DNA of 64,000 bases from CAIKZZ01 sp036742455 (GTDB taxonomy: Bacteria; Pseudomonadota; Gammaproteobacteria; Steroidobacterales; Steroidobacteraceae). The notes under the pieces were generated by a model. It was not told the origin of the DNA and searched no databases. It saw only the letters and a list, made by a program, of their open reading frames with translations. Below are positions 43,524-52,280 of the stretch, one piece after another. Numbering within the stretch: position 1 is the first letter of the stretch; each line of letters starts with the position of its first letter. The stretch covers positions 7,099-71,098 of the forward strand of contig DAINQU010000017.1 in the NCBI GenBank assembly GCA_036742455.1, written 5' to 3'. The translations under genes and the position numbers were made by a program.

Positions 43524-45767
43524 ATGACAGACCCATCGAACGTTTCTCGCCGATCCTCCCTCGGCTTACGCCTCGCCCTCCTGATGCCGACATTGGCATT
43601 GGTGGGATTCCTTTTCACGGGCGCCACCGCGACCCCATCGGCCGCAGGCTCGCCCACGGCCGCCGCGGCGAGCGCCTCCCCGAACGCGGCCTCGGCCGCG
43701 CCGGTGGTGCTGCACGCCACCGATCGGCATCGGAAAGTGGCTCGCCTCGTTGCGGAGGTGGTGGAGCACTCTCACTACCGTCGCGCCATCATGGATGAAC
43801 GCCTCTCGGCGCAGGTCTTCGACCGGTATCTCGACTCCCTCGATGCGTCGCACAGCTACTTTCTGCAGTCGGACGTCAAGGAACTGGAGCTCTATCGTCC
43901 GCGCCTCGGCGAAGCGATCCGCAGCGGCGCCGTCGAACCGGCCTTCGTGATCTTCCAGCGCTTGCAGGAACGCAATCGCGCGGAGATCAAAGCCGCCATC
44001 GCCTTCCTGGATCAGGAGCCGGACTTCACGTCGGATGAGCGTTACGATTACGACCGCACCAAAGCGCCGTGGCCGGCAGACGCAGCCGAGCAAGCAAACA
44101 TCTGGCGCCAACGCGTCAAGAACGACGCACTGTCATTGCTGCTGGCCAACAAGACGTGGGCGGAAGCACGCGATGTGCTCAAGAAACGCTACGAACGCCT
44201 GCTGAAGCGCTCGGAACAGGTCACCGCCGATGACGTGTTCGAAAACTTCATGAACGCGTATTTGCACGTCTATGACCCGCATTCGAACTACCTCTCGCCG
44301 CACTCGAGCGAGGAGTACAACATTGCGATGAAGCTCTCGTACGTCGGTATTGGGGCCTCGCTGCAACTGATCGATGACTACGTCACGATCATGAACGTCA
44401 TTCCCGGCGGCCCCGCCGCGGTGAGCGGACTCATCAAGGTCAACGATCGCATCACCGGGGTTGCTCAGGGCGCGAAGGGCGAGTTCACCGACGTCGTGGG
44501 CTGGCGCCTGGACGATGTCGTTCAATTGATACGCGGCCCGGCAGGGACCGTCGTTCGGTTGCAGATACTGCCCGCGGGTGCCTCGCCGGGCTCGAAAGAG
44601 CAGATCTACGAGTTCACGCGCAACAAGGTGACGCTCGAGAGCCAAGCGTCGAAGAAGAAGATCGAGACCGTCACCGTCGGTAGCAAGACCTACAAGGTCG
44701 GCGTCATTGATGTGCCGAGTTTCTATCAGGACTTCGAAGCCAAGGTAAACGGCGACAAGTTGTTCCGCAGCACGACCCGTGACGTCGCCAAGCTCATCGA
44801 GGAACTGAAGGCTGAAAAAGTCGACGGTCTCGTCATGGATTTGCGCGCCAACGGCGGCGGCAACCTGAGCGAAGCGCAAGGACTCGTGGGCCTCTTCATT
44901 AAGAAGGGTCCGGTCGTCCAACTGCGCGAAACCAGCGGCGACATTGAAGTCCTCGACGATCCTGAGCCGGGTCCGGTGTGGGACGGTCCTCTCGTGGTTC
45001 TGGTCGATCGCTCGAGTGCCTCGGCGTCGGAAATTTTCTCGGCGGCCATTCAAGACTACGGTCGCGGCCTCATCGTCGGTCAGCAGACCTTCGGTAAAGG
45101 CACCGTGCAGAACCTCTATCCGTTGGATCGTTGGGCCCTCGGCCCGAATGCCGGTTACGGTGAACTGACCGTCACGATCGGCAAGTACTACCGAGTGACC
45201 GGTGACAGCGTGCAGAACCGCGGTGTTATTCCCGAGATCGCACTGCCGTCGATGATCTCGACCGATGATATGGGCGAATCCACCCGCGACAGCGCGTTGC
45301 CGTGGGATCGCATCCGCCCCGTCGATTTCGCGTCGAGTCACGTACTGGACAGCGCGCTGCCGATCGTCGCGAAGCACCACGACGAACGCATGGGCAACGA
45401 TCCGGACTTGCAAGAACTGAAGGCCTCCACCGCGGCGGTCGAAGCACTGCGCAAAGAAAAGTCTGTCTCGCTGAACCTGGAGACACGCCGCGCCGAACGC
45501 GACCGCGAGGACGCGCAGCGGCTGCAACTGATCAACACGCGGCGTGCAGCGCACGGTGAAGCGCCGATCAAATCGCTGGAAGAACTGAAACCGGACGAGC
45601 AACCGGATGCGAACCTGGCGGAAGCCGGTCGCATCGTCGTTGAACTCGGACAAGCACTCGAGAGTGGATCGCATGCCGTCGCGACGACGGCAGCGGCTCA
45701 CCCCGCGTCCACCCCCGGCAAAGCCGCCAGTTCAGCGAAGTCCGGCCACCGCAGCGGCCGGCATTGA
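43524..45767 (+). CDS. prc: Carboxy-terminal processing (tail-specific) protease
   Basis: 747 residues. A signal/anchor segment at 16-33 is followed by an N-terminal helical region (HYRRAIMDERLSAQVFDRYL) that is found in Prc and not in short CtpA proteases. A PDZ domain is at about 255-345 (VIPGGPAAVSGLIKVNDRI). The catalytic dyad is Ser500 (DRSSASASE) with Lys525 (QTFGKGTVQ), spaced as in E. coli Prc. A DUF3340-like tail ends in Ala/Ser-rich low-complexity sequence. It degrades or trims periplasmic proteins with nonpolar C-termini. It is monocistronic, with the stop 1 base from the convergent DUF1249 gene. Confidence 0.94.
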   Translation: MTDPSNVSRRSSLGLRLALLMPTLALVGFLFTGATATPSAAGSPTAAAASASPNAASAAPVVLHATDRHRKVARLVAEVVEHSHYRRAIMDERLSAQVFDRYLDSLDASHSYFLQSDVKELELYRPRLGEAIRSGAVEPAFVIFQRLQERNRAEIKAAIAFLDQEPDFTSDERYDYDRTKAPWPADAAEQANIWRQRVKNDALSLLLANKTWAEARDVLKKRYERLLKRSEQVTADDVFENFMNAYLHVYDPHSNYLSPHSSEEYNIAMKLSYVGIGASLQLIDDYVTIMNVIPGGPAAVSGLIKVNDRITGVAQGAKGEFTDVVGWRLDDVVQLIRGPAGTVVRLQILPAGASPGSKEQIYEFTRNKVTLESQASKKKIETVTVGSKTYKVGVIDVPSFYQDFEAKVNGDKLFRSTTRDVAKLIEELKAEKVDGLVMDLRANGGGNLSEAQGLVGLFIKKGPVVQLRETSGDIEVLDDPEPGPVWDGPLVVLVDRSSASASEIFSAAIQDYGRGLIVGQQTFGKGTVQNLYPLDRWALGPNAGYGELTVTIGKYYRVTGDSVQNRGVIPEIALPSMISTDDMGESTRDSALPWDRIRPVDFASSHVLDSALPIVAKHHDERMGNDPDLQELKASTAAVEALRKEKSVSLNLETRRAERDREDAQRLQLINTRRAAHGEAPIKSLEELKPDEQPDANLAEAGRIVVELGQALESGSHAVATTAAAHPASTPGKAASSAKSGHRSGRH

Positions 45768-45768
45768 G

Positions 45769-46230
45769 TCAGGCCACGGTCGCGGCTGCCGCATCGAAGC
45801 GGCAGCCGCGGTCGGCACAGTATTCCAGCCACTTATTCAAAAGCACGTTGCGTGCCCAGCGCGGCGCCAGTCGCTCCCCGCTGACCGGTAGTGCGGCCGC
45901 GGTCGCCGGCGTCATGCGGACGTCCGCTGCCTCCACCACGCGCGCGTCGTGATACACACGAACGATCAACTCCGGCCACGGCACCCGATCGTCCGGTTGC
46001 GCGAGATTGAGCGTTAGACACAACAGGGTCGTGTAGGGGCCGCGCTCCTCCACCCGAAATTCCAGCGCCACGGCGTCATCAATGCGCGCGGCACCCGTAT
46101 CGGCCAGTCGGCTCAGATCGCCACACAGCCAGCCCAGTCGGATGTAATTGCTCTCATAGAGCGTCATCAGCCCGACAAAACTGCCGGGACTGGATCGCCA
46201 CGACGTTGCACACCATTGATCGCCGGTCAT
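45769..46230 (-). CDS. DUF1249 domain protein
   Basis: 153 residues from the ATG at 46230 (another ATG directly before it at 46233 is nearly overlapped by the CAGGGGC site). The first third has FVGLMTLYESNYIRLGWLCG, the DUF1249 block, followed by VEERGPYTTLLCLTLNL. The function of the family is unknown; it occurs in gammaproteobacteria, often near lptD-independent housekeeping genes. A longer open frame to 46608 is composed of Arg/Gly-rich sequence lying antisense within ppsR and is rejected. Confidence 0.75.
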   Translation of the reverse strand: MTGDQWCATSWRSSPGSFVGLMTLYESNYIRLGWLCGDLSRLADTGAARIDDAVALEFRVEERGPYTTLLCLTLNLAQPDDRVPWPELIVRVYHDARVVEAADVRMTPATAAALPVSGERLAPRWARNVLLNKWLEYCADRGCRFDAAAATVA

Positions 46231-46268
46231 CATGCCCCTGATCTTAACCCACGACCATGACTGCGCGA

Positions 46269-47093
46269 CTAATCGATCGTGCGTCGCCCGATCCCCGCTT
46301 CGTGCACGACCCGCGCGCCGATCTCTTCGACCGAGCAGAGGGTGGTATCGATGTAGGGGATGCCCATCCGCTCGAACAACGCGCGCGCCTCGCGCACCTC
46401 GAAAGCCACCTGCGATGCCGAGGCATAACGGCTGTTCGGGCGGCGCTCGTGGCGGATTTGTTGGAGGCGCACCGGATCGATGGTCAGACCGTAGAGCTTG
46501 GAGCGCAAGGGCACCAAGACCGCGGGCAAGCGCCCGCTCTCCAAGTCTTCTTCCGTCAGCGGGTAATTGGCCGCCTGGATACCGTAGTGCAGAGCGAGAT
46601 ACAGACACGTGGGCGTTTTTCCAGAGCGCGATACCCCGATGAGGATCACGTCGGCCTGACCGTAATCCCGTGTCTGTGCACCGTCGTCGTTGGCGAGCGC
46701 GAAATTGGTCGCATTGATGCGCGCCGCATAGCCCTCGGTATTGGTCATGCCGTGCGCGCGTCCCGCGGCGTGCGAGCTCTTCACCCCGAACGCCCCTTCC
46801 AGCTGTCCGATAAAGGCGTCAAAGAAGTCGAGAAAGATGGCGTTAGCCGCCTGTACCTCGACCCGCAACTCGTCCTGGATGAGCGTACTGAACACGATCG
46901 CAGGAGCCCCGTCCGCGATGCTGGCCGCGTCGATCCGCTCGCGCGCTTCGCGCGCCTTGGCCGGCGAGGCGATGAACGGCAGCGTCACCGTGCTCAGTTT
47001 GAGTCCCTCAAACTGGGTCAATAGGCTGTACCCCATCGTCTCGGCCGTTACGCCGGTCTGGTCCGACACAAAAAACACGGTACGGTTGGGCAC
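46269..47093 (-). CDS. ppsR: PEP synthase regulatory protein (kinase/pyrophosphorylase)
   Basis: 274 residues from a GTG. The N-terminus MPNRTVFFVSDQTGVTAETM and the P-loop GVSRSGKTPTCLYLAL are typical of the DUF299 family. It both phosphorylates (ADP-dependent) and dephosphorylates a Thr next to the catalytic His of PEP synthase, switching it off or on with the energy state. The divergent gene at 47217 encodes that target, separated by 123 bases, which strengthens the assignment. Confidence 0.95.
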   Translation of the reverse strand: MPNRTVFFVSDQTGVTAETMGYSLLTQFEGLKLSTVTLPFIASPAKAREARERIDAASIADGAPAIVFSTLIQDELRVEVQAANAIFLDFFDAFIGQLEGAFGVKSSHAAGRAHGMTNTEGYAARINATNFALANDDGAQTRDYGQADVILIGVSRSGKTPTCLYLALHYGIQAANYPLTEEDLESGRLPAVLVPLRSKLYGLTIDPVRLQQIRHERRPNSRYASASQVAFEVREARALFERMGIPYIDTTLCSVEEIGARVVHEAGIGRRTID

Positions 47094-47216
47094 GCGACTC
47101 TCCGAGTGGAAGCGATCAGCATAACGCGGTCCGGCGAAACAGGCGTACGCGCTCTACACCGCCCATGTTGCGGCGCAATAAGGCACAATAGTCGCCGTCA
47201 TAACCGGGGAGGCATC

Positions 47217-49577
47217 ATGACTGAGTATCTCGTGCCGTTTGAGCACCTGCGTATGAGCGATGTCGAACGCGTCGGCGGCAAGAACGCGTCGATCGGCGAA
47301 ATGATCGGTCAACTCAGCGCGCTGGGCGTCCAAGTGCCCGGCGGCTTCGCCACCACCGCGGATGCCTTCCGAGAATTCCTGAGCCACAACGGCCTCGCCG
47401 CACGCATCAAGGCGGCCCTTGATCCGCTGGATGTCGACGACATCGATGCGCTGACCCAGACGGGCGCCCAGATCCGCCGTTGGATCGTGGAAACGCCCTT
47501 CCCCGCTGCACTGGAATCCGCCGTCCTTGCGGCGTGGACCGCCATGGGCGGTGAATCCATTGCGGTGGCGGTGCGCTCTTCGGCGACCGCGGAAGATCTG
47601 CCGGAGGCGTCCTTTGCGGGCCAGCAAGAAACGTTCTTGAACGTTCGCGGTGCGGCAGCGCTCCTCCACTGTGTGCGCGAGGTGTACGCCTCGCTGTTCA
47701 ACGACCGCGCGATCGCCTACCGCGTGCACCAAGGCTTTGCGCACGAGCACGTCGCCCTCTCCGTCGGTGTCCAGCACATGGTGCGCAGTGATCTCGGTGC
47801 CAGCGGTGTGCTGTTTACGCTCGATACCGAGTCGGGTTTTCGCGACGTCGTCTTCGTCACGGCGGCCTACGGCCTCGGTGAGACGGTGGTCCAAGGGGCG
47901 GTGAACCCCGACGAGTTCTACGTGTACAAAGGCGCGTTACGGGCGCAGCGGCCGGCCATCGTGCGACGCAATCTCGGTGGCAAGGCCATCAAGATGGTCT
48001 ATGCCGACGGCGCGGACGCCCACGGTCGGCGTGTCGAAACGGTGGCCGTGGCCGACGCCGATCGGCGTCGCTTCTCGCTCAGCGACGCCGATGTCGAGGC
48101 GCTCGCTCGCCAAGCCCTGCTGATCGAAGCCCATTACGGCTGTCCGATGGACATCGAATGGGGCAAAGACGGTGAGGACGGCCAGCTGTACATCCTGCAG
48201 GCGCGCCCGGAGACCGTCCAAAGCCGAACCAGCCGCACGCTGCAGCGCTTCACGCTGAAAGGTCGCTCGGCCGTGCTGGTCGAAGGGCGCGCGATCGGCA
48301 GCCGCATCGGTGCCGGCCCTGCCCGCCTGATTCGCGATCCGAGCGAGATGGGGCGAGTCCGCGCCGGTGATGTGCTCGTCGCCGACATGACCGATCCGGA
48401 CTGGGAGCCCGTCATGAAGCGCGCGAGTGCGATTGTGACGAACCGCGGCGGCCGGACGTGTCACGCCGCGATTATTGCGCGCGAGCTCGGCATTCCCGCC
48501 GTCGTCGGCTGCGGTGACGCGACCGCGCGCATCGCCGAAGGTGCGGCGGTGACCGTGTCGTGCGCCGAGGGCGACACCGGCTACGTGTACGCAGGCCAAC
48601 TCGACTTCGATCAAAGCTCGGTCGAACTCGATGCGATGCCGCCCTCACCGGTGCGCATCATGATGAACGTCGGCAACCCCGATCGCGCCTTCGACTTCGC
48701 GCAACTCCCGAACCAAGGTGTGGGCCTCGCCCGCTTGGAGTTCATCATCAATCGAATGATCGGCGTGCACCCGCGGGCGCTGCTCGACTTCGATACGCTG
48801 CCGAGTGCGCTGCAGGAGACGATCCGCACGCACATCGCCGGCTACGCCAATCCGATCGATTTCTTCGTGCGTAAGCTCGCCGAAGGCATCTCGCAAATCG
48901 CCGCCGCCTTCGACCCGCAGCCGGTGATCGTGCGACTCTCCGACTTCAAGTCGAACGAGTACGCCAACCTCATCGGCGGTCCGCTGTACGAACCGCACGA
49001 AGAAAATCCCATGCTGGGCTTCCGCGGCGCGTCGCGCTACATCGACCCGACGTTCCGACCGTGCTTTGAGCTCGAGTGTCGGGCGCTGAAGTACGTGCGC
49101 GACACGATGGGCCTCACCAACGTGCAAGTCATGGTGCCGTTCGTCCGCACGCTCGGTGAAGCCGAGGCGGTCACCGGCCTCTTGGCAGCCAACGGTCTGG
49201 TCCGCGGCGAGAACGGGCTGAAGGTCATCATGATGTGCGAGTTGCCGACCAACGCCTTGCTTGCCGACCAGTACTTGCAGTACTTCGACGGGATGTCGAT
49301 CGGTTCGAACGACATGACGCAGTTGGTGCTCGGTCTTGATCGCGACTCCGGCATCGTCGCGAAGCTCTTTGACGAGCGCGATCCGGCCGTGCGGATGATG
49401 CTGTCGATGGCGATCCGCGCGTGCAAATCCGCCGGCAAGTACATCGGCATTTGTGGCCAGGGCCCATCGGACCATCCGGATCTGGCGCAGTGGTTGGTGC
49501 AGGAAGGAATCGACAGCGTGTCGCTGAACCCCGATACCGTATTGCCGACGTGGCTGCTGCTGGCGCGCGGCGGCTGA
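47217..49577 (+). CDS. ppsA: Phosphoenolpyruvate synthase
   Basis: 786 residues from the ATG at 47217 with GGGGAGG just upstream; the open frame to 47106 lies in the promoter region. The N-terminal ATP-binding domain begins EHLRMSDVERVGGKNASIGE. The central swivel domain has catalytic His416 in GGRTCHAAIIARELG, with the Thr (GGRT) that PpsR modifies. The C-terminal PEP/pyruvate barrel includes SIGSNDMTQLVLGLDRDSG and GICGQGPSDHP. It converts pyruvate, ATP and water to PEP, AMP and phosphate, so the cell can grow on C3 acids or amino acids by gluconeogenesis, which agrees with the peptide and amide genes in this window. Confidence 0.97.
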   Translation: MTEYLVPFEHLRMSDVERVGGKNASIGEMIGQLSALGVQVPGGFATTADAFREFLSHNGLAARIKAALDPLDVDDIDALTQTGAQIRRWIVETPFPAALESAVLAAWTAMGGESIAVAVRSSATAEDLPEASFAGQQETFLNVRGAAALLHCVREVYASLFNDRAIAYRVHQGFAHEHVALSVGVQHMVRSDLGASGVLFTLDTESGFRDVVFVTAAYGLGETVVQGAVNPDEFYVYKGALRAQRPAIVRRNLGGKAIKMVYADGADAHGRRVETVAVADADRRRFSLSDADVEALARQALLIEAHYGCPMDIEWGKDGEDGQLYILQARPETVQSRTSRTLQRFTLKGRSAVLVEGRAIGSRIGAGPARLIRDPSEMGRVRAGDVLVADMTDPDWEPVMKRASAIVTNRGGRTCHAAIIARELGIPAVVGCGDATARIAEGAAVTVSCAEGDTGYVYAGQLDFDQSSVELDAMPPSPVRIMMNVGNPDRAFDFAQLPNQGVGLARLEFIINRMIGVHPRALLDFDTLPSALQETIRTHIAGYANPIDFFVRKLAEGISQIAAAFDPQPVIVRLSDFKSNEYANLIGGPLYEPHEENPMLGFRGASRYIDPTFRPCFELECRALKYVRDTMGLTNVQVMVPFVRTLGEAEAVTGLLAANGLVRGENGLKVIMMCELPTNALLADQYLQYFDGMSIGSNDMTQLVLGLDRDSGIVAKLFDERDPAVRMMLSMAIRACKSAGKYIGICGQGPSDHPDLAQWLVQEGIDSVSLNPDTVLPTWLLLARGG

Positions 49578-49579
49578 GT

Positions 49580-49960
49580 TCAGGCTAACGTATGGCGAGC
49601 CTGTTCCCAGTGCTCGCCATCGAACGGCTGAATCTGCAGGGACCGGACACTGCCGGGCTTCAGGCAGCGGACGTGGACGCTGATCCCGTCCGGATGGGAG
49701 CGCGGCACGTAGAAGGATTTGATCCCGCAATGACGGCAGAATCGGTGCTGGGCGACCCCCGACCCGAAGCGGTAATCGGCGAGGTCGTCCTCACCCGAGA
49801 GCAACACGAAACGATCCTTCGGCACGATCAGGTGCAAGAACCCGGTCATGCGACAGATCGAGCAGTTGCAGTCGACCACCTCGAGGTCGGCCGGTGCGCG
49901 TACCGTAAAGCGCACGCGACCGCAGTGGCACCCGCCTTCGTGCACGACATCGTCGCTCAC
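49580..49960 (-). CDS. GFA-family zinc-binding protein (glutathione-dependent formaldehyde-activating type)
   Basis: 126 residues from a GTG that overlaps the stop of the glycosyltransferase gene (GTGA). The zinc-ligand pattern is complete: EGGCHCGRVRF, then CNCSICRMTGF, then HRFCRHCGIKSFY. The fold is that of Gfa, which binds glutathione; related proteins serve as small detoxification enzymes of unclear substrate. The Arg-rich open frame continuing upstream to 51049 belongs to the opposite reading of the glycosyltransferase gene and is excluded. It is convergent with ppsA, with 2 bases between the stops. Confidence 0.85.
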   Translation of the reverse strand: MSDDVVHEGGCHCGRVRFTVRAPADLEVVDCNCSICRMTGFLHLIVPKDRFVLLSGEDDLADYRFGSGVAQHRFCRHCGIKSFYVPRSHPDGISVHVRCLKPGSVRSLQIQPFDGEHWEQARHTLA

Positions 49961-51666
49961 GGCACGCCTCGTGTCGGCGGCGGGTCGATCGCGAGGAGCG
50001 CATAGCGGCGCCCGCCCGCCCGTTCGATCAACGCATCGATGCGAGCCCCCGGCACATCGACGGGCGCGACCACTGGCGGGGAGACGACCGCTATCGCGGT
50101 CTTTTGGTAGCCAAGTCGGGCCCACCACTGGGCCGGTTTCCAGCGATAGTGATCGGGCACCAGCCACACGTAGCGCAGCGTGGGATCGCTCGGGCGCTCG
50201 CCGTCCGTGAGGGCCGGCGCGTGGTTCAGATACAGTTCCGACAGCGCTATCGTCGTCTCGTCCGGCTGATACAAGCGCAAGGGATGATCGCCGGCGGCTG
50301 CGCGCAGCTCCTGCGCCGTGCTTTGCAGATCGACGAGGGGGTTCAGGCCCCACCACAACGGGGTTGCGACGAAGACCAGCGTCACGCACACGGCCCGCGT
50401 CAAATCCCGCAGAACGTTCTCGCGACTGCCACGTGTGCGCAGCGCGCGCTGCACCGCATAGCCTGCGCCCACGACGGTCACCACCGCGAGGATCAGGTGG
50501 GTGGCATCGCGCGTCGCCGGTGCCGCCATCAGCAGCAATGCGGGGATCGCGACGCAGAGCGCGAACAGCGCGACGAGCCATTGGGTCAGTCGCAAGGCAA
50601 GACCGCGTGCGGGCTCGCCCGCCGAGCGGGCATCGCCAAAGGCGAGTCCGATCATGAGCGCAAAGCCGAGCAGCGGCGGCGCGTAGTACACGCCGCGCGC
50701 CGTGGCGGCCAACGACAGCAACACCGTGGCCGGGACGATCGCGCCGAACGCGAGCCGCCAGGCCGTCCCGGTGGCACCCGGTAGACGCAGACCCTTCACG
50801 CTCTGCCCCAACGCGGCAACCCCCAACGCGGTCCACGGAAGTAGGTAGAGCGGCAACTCGAGCAAGTACTTGCCCGGGGAGTTGGGGTGCCCCGCGGCAT
50901 ACCCTACGCCGGGGCCGTCGAGTGCTACCGCCCGCCCGACAAGGTTCGTCCAGAAGAGCACGTGCAAGGACGCCTCGCCGTCCGGACGAGCGTGGACCGC
51001 CGCGATCCAGGGGGCAATGCACACCGCGACGATGGGGACGACGAGCCACGGCTCAAGCCGTCGCAAGTCCCGCCAGCGACGCTCCCACACCCATACGGTC
51101 AGTGCCGCGAACCCCGGCACCATCCAACCGGCCAAACCCTTCGCGTAAAAGGCGAGCACGAGTCCGAGTGCGAGGACCGCGTAGCCTCGCCGCCGGGCAG
51201 CAGGCACTTCGGTGGTGACAGCGGCATACAACCCGGCCAATGAGAGCGCGACGCCGGCCAAGAGCGGCGCATCCGTCGCCAACCAGATCATGACGTCGTA
51301 CAACTGCAGCGCCGTGACCGTCACGATCCCGGTGAGGTAGCCCGCGCTCGCGCCCGCAGCGCGGCGCGCAATGAGCGCAAGCGACAGCGCCGTGACAAGG
51401 CCGTACAGGAGGTTGGGCCAGCGTGCGGCCGACGGCGTGTGGCCGGCCACCGCGATGACGGCGCCGCTCAGCCAATAGAGCAGCGGCGGTTTTTCCGCGA
51501 AGGTCACGCCGCCCAATGCCGGCAGTGCCGCGGGGTGGTCCGCCATCGCGGCCGCGAGACTCGCCTCGCGGGGCTCGTCCGGCGTGTAATAGACCCGCGC
51601 GAAGAGTCCGGCGACCAGCACCGGCAGCACCCACAGGAGCAACCGCGCCACGAGCCGCCGGCTCAC
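49957..51666 (-). CDS. ArnT-like glycosyltransferase (GT-C, family 39/83)
   Basis: 569 residues from a GTG overlapping the orn stop (GTGA). About 12 membrane segments are present. The first periplasmic loop has YYTPDEPREASLAAAM, with the Asp-Glu catalytic motif, and FAEKPPLLYWLSG follows; both are typical of ArnT/Pmt-like enzymes that transfer a sugar from an undecaprenyl-phosphate donor. The acceptor (lipid A, protein or glycolipid) is not evident, and no arn operon is present. Coupling to orn is unusual and suggests read-through rather than shared function. Confidence 0.88.
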   Translation of the reverse strand: MSRRLVARLLLWVLPVLVAGLFARVYYTPDEPREASLAAAMADHPAALPALGGVTFAEKPPLLYWLSGAVIAVAGHTPSAARWPNLLYGLVTALSLALIARRAAGASAGYLTGIVTVTALQLYDVMIWLATDAPLLAGVALSLAGLYAAVTTEVPAARRRGYAVLALGLVLAFYAKGLAGWMVPGFAALTVWVWERRWRDLRRLEPWLVVPIVAVCIAPWIAAVHARPDGEASLHVLFWTNLVGRAVALDGPGVGYAAGHPNSPGKYLLELPLYLLPWTALGVAALGQSVKGLRLPGATGTAWRLAFGAIVPATVLLSLAATARGVYYAPPLLGFALMIGLAFGDARSAGEPARGLALRLTQWLVALFALCVAIPALLLMAAPATRDATHLILAVVTVVGAGYAVQRALRTRGSRENVLRDLTRAVCVTLVFVATPLWWGLNPLVDLQSTAQELRAAAGDHPLRLYQPDETTIALSELYLNHAPALTDGERPSDPTLRYVWLVPDHYRWKPAQWWARLGYQKTAIAVVSPPVVAPVDVPGARIDALIERAGGRRYALLAIDPPPTRGVP

Positions 51667-52217
51667 GTCGGCAACTTCAGAAAGTGCGTACGGTAATGCG
51701 CCAACTCGGCAATGGATTCGCGAACGTCGTCCAGTGCTTGATGGCTCTGCCCTTTGACGACGCCGGCTAAGACGTCCGGCGCCCAACGCTTAGCGAGTTC
51801 CTTCAGCGTACTGACATCGAGGTTACGGTAATGAAAGTGCGCTTCGAGGCGCGGCATGTAGCGGGCGAGGAAGCGCCGGTCTTGGCCGATACTGTTCCCG
51901 CACATCGGCGAGGCGCCGGCCGGCACCCACTGCGCCAAAAAGTCGAGCGTGCCCTGCTCCACCGCCGCCTCGTCGAGCGTGCTCGCCCGGACGCGGTCGA
52001 TCAGACCGCTGGCGCCGTGGGTTCGGGTATTCCACGCGTCCATGGCGGCGAGCGTTGCGTCGGACTGGTGCACGGCATACACCGGGCCCTCCGCCAGTAC
52101 GCACAGGTCACGGTCGGTGACGATCGTCGCGACTTCGAGGATGCGGTCGGTCTCCGGAGAGAGGCCGGTCATTTCGAGGTCGATCCAGATGAGATGGTCT
52201 TTGTTTAAGGTGTTCAT
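51663..52217 (-). CDS. orn: Oligoribonuclease
   Basis: 184 residues. This DnaQ-fold 3'-5' exonuclease degrades 2-5 nt RNA fragments to mononucleotides and clears pGpG. The DEDDh motif is visible: IWIDLEMTGLSPETD (Asp-x-Glu), CGNSIGQDRRFLARYMP (Asp) and HQALDDVRESI (His and Asp). Length and N-terminus (MNTLNKDHLIWIDLEMTG) agree with gammaproteobacterial Orn. It is divergent from the M48 protease, and rsgA lies after that; orn and rsgA adjacent is a known gammaproteobacterial arrangement. Confidence 0.96.
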   Translation of the reverse strand: MNTLNKDHLIWIDLEMTGLSPETDRILEVATIVTDRDLCVLAEGPVYAVHQSDATLAAMDAWNTRTHGASGLIDRVRASTLDEAAVEQGTLDFLAQWVPAGASPMCGNSIGQDRRFLARYMPRLEAHFHYRNLDVSTLKELAKRWAPDVLAGVVKGQSHQALDDVRESIAELAHYRTHFLKLPT

Positions 52218-52280
52218 AGTTGGTTGCCGCTGATTCTAGCAGAGGCTACAGTGCCGCCACCCCGGCCAAACCGTCCCGAG

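Noticed and set aside
44133..45701. Open frame of 522 codons antisense to prc
   Set aside because: Shadow of a strongly biased gene; no recognisable protein sequence.
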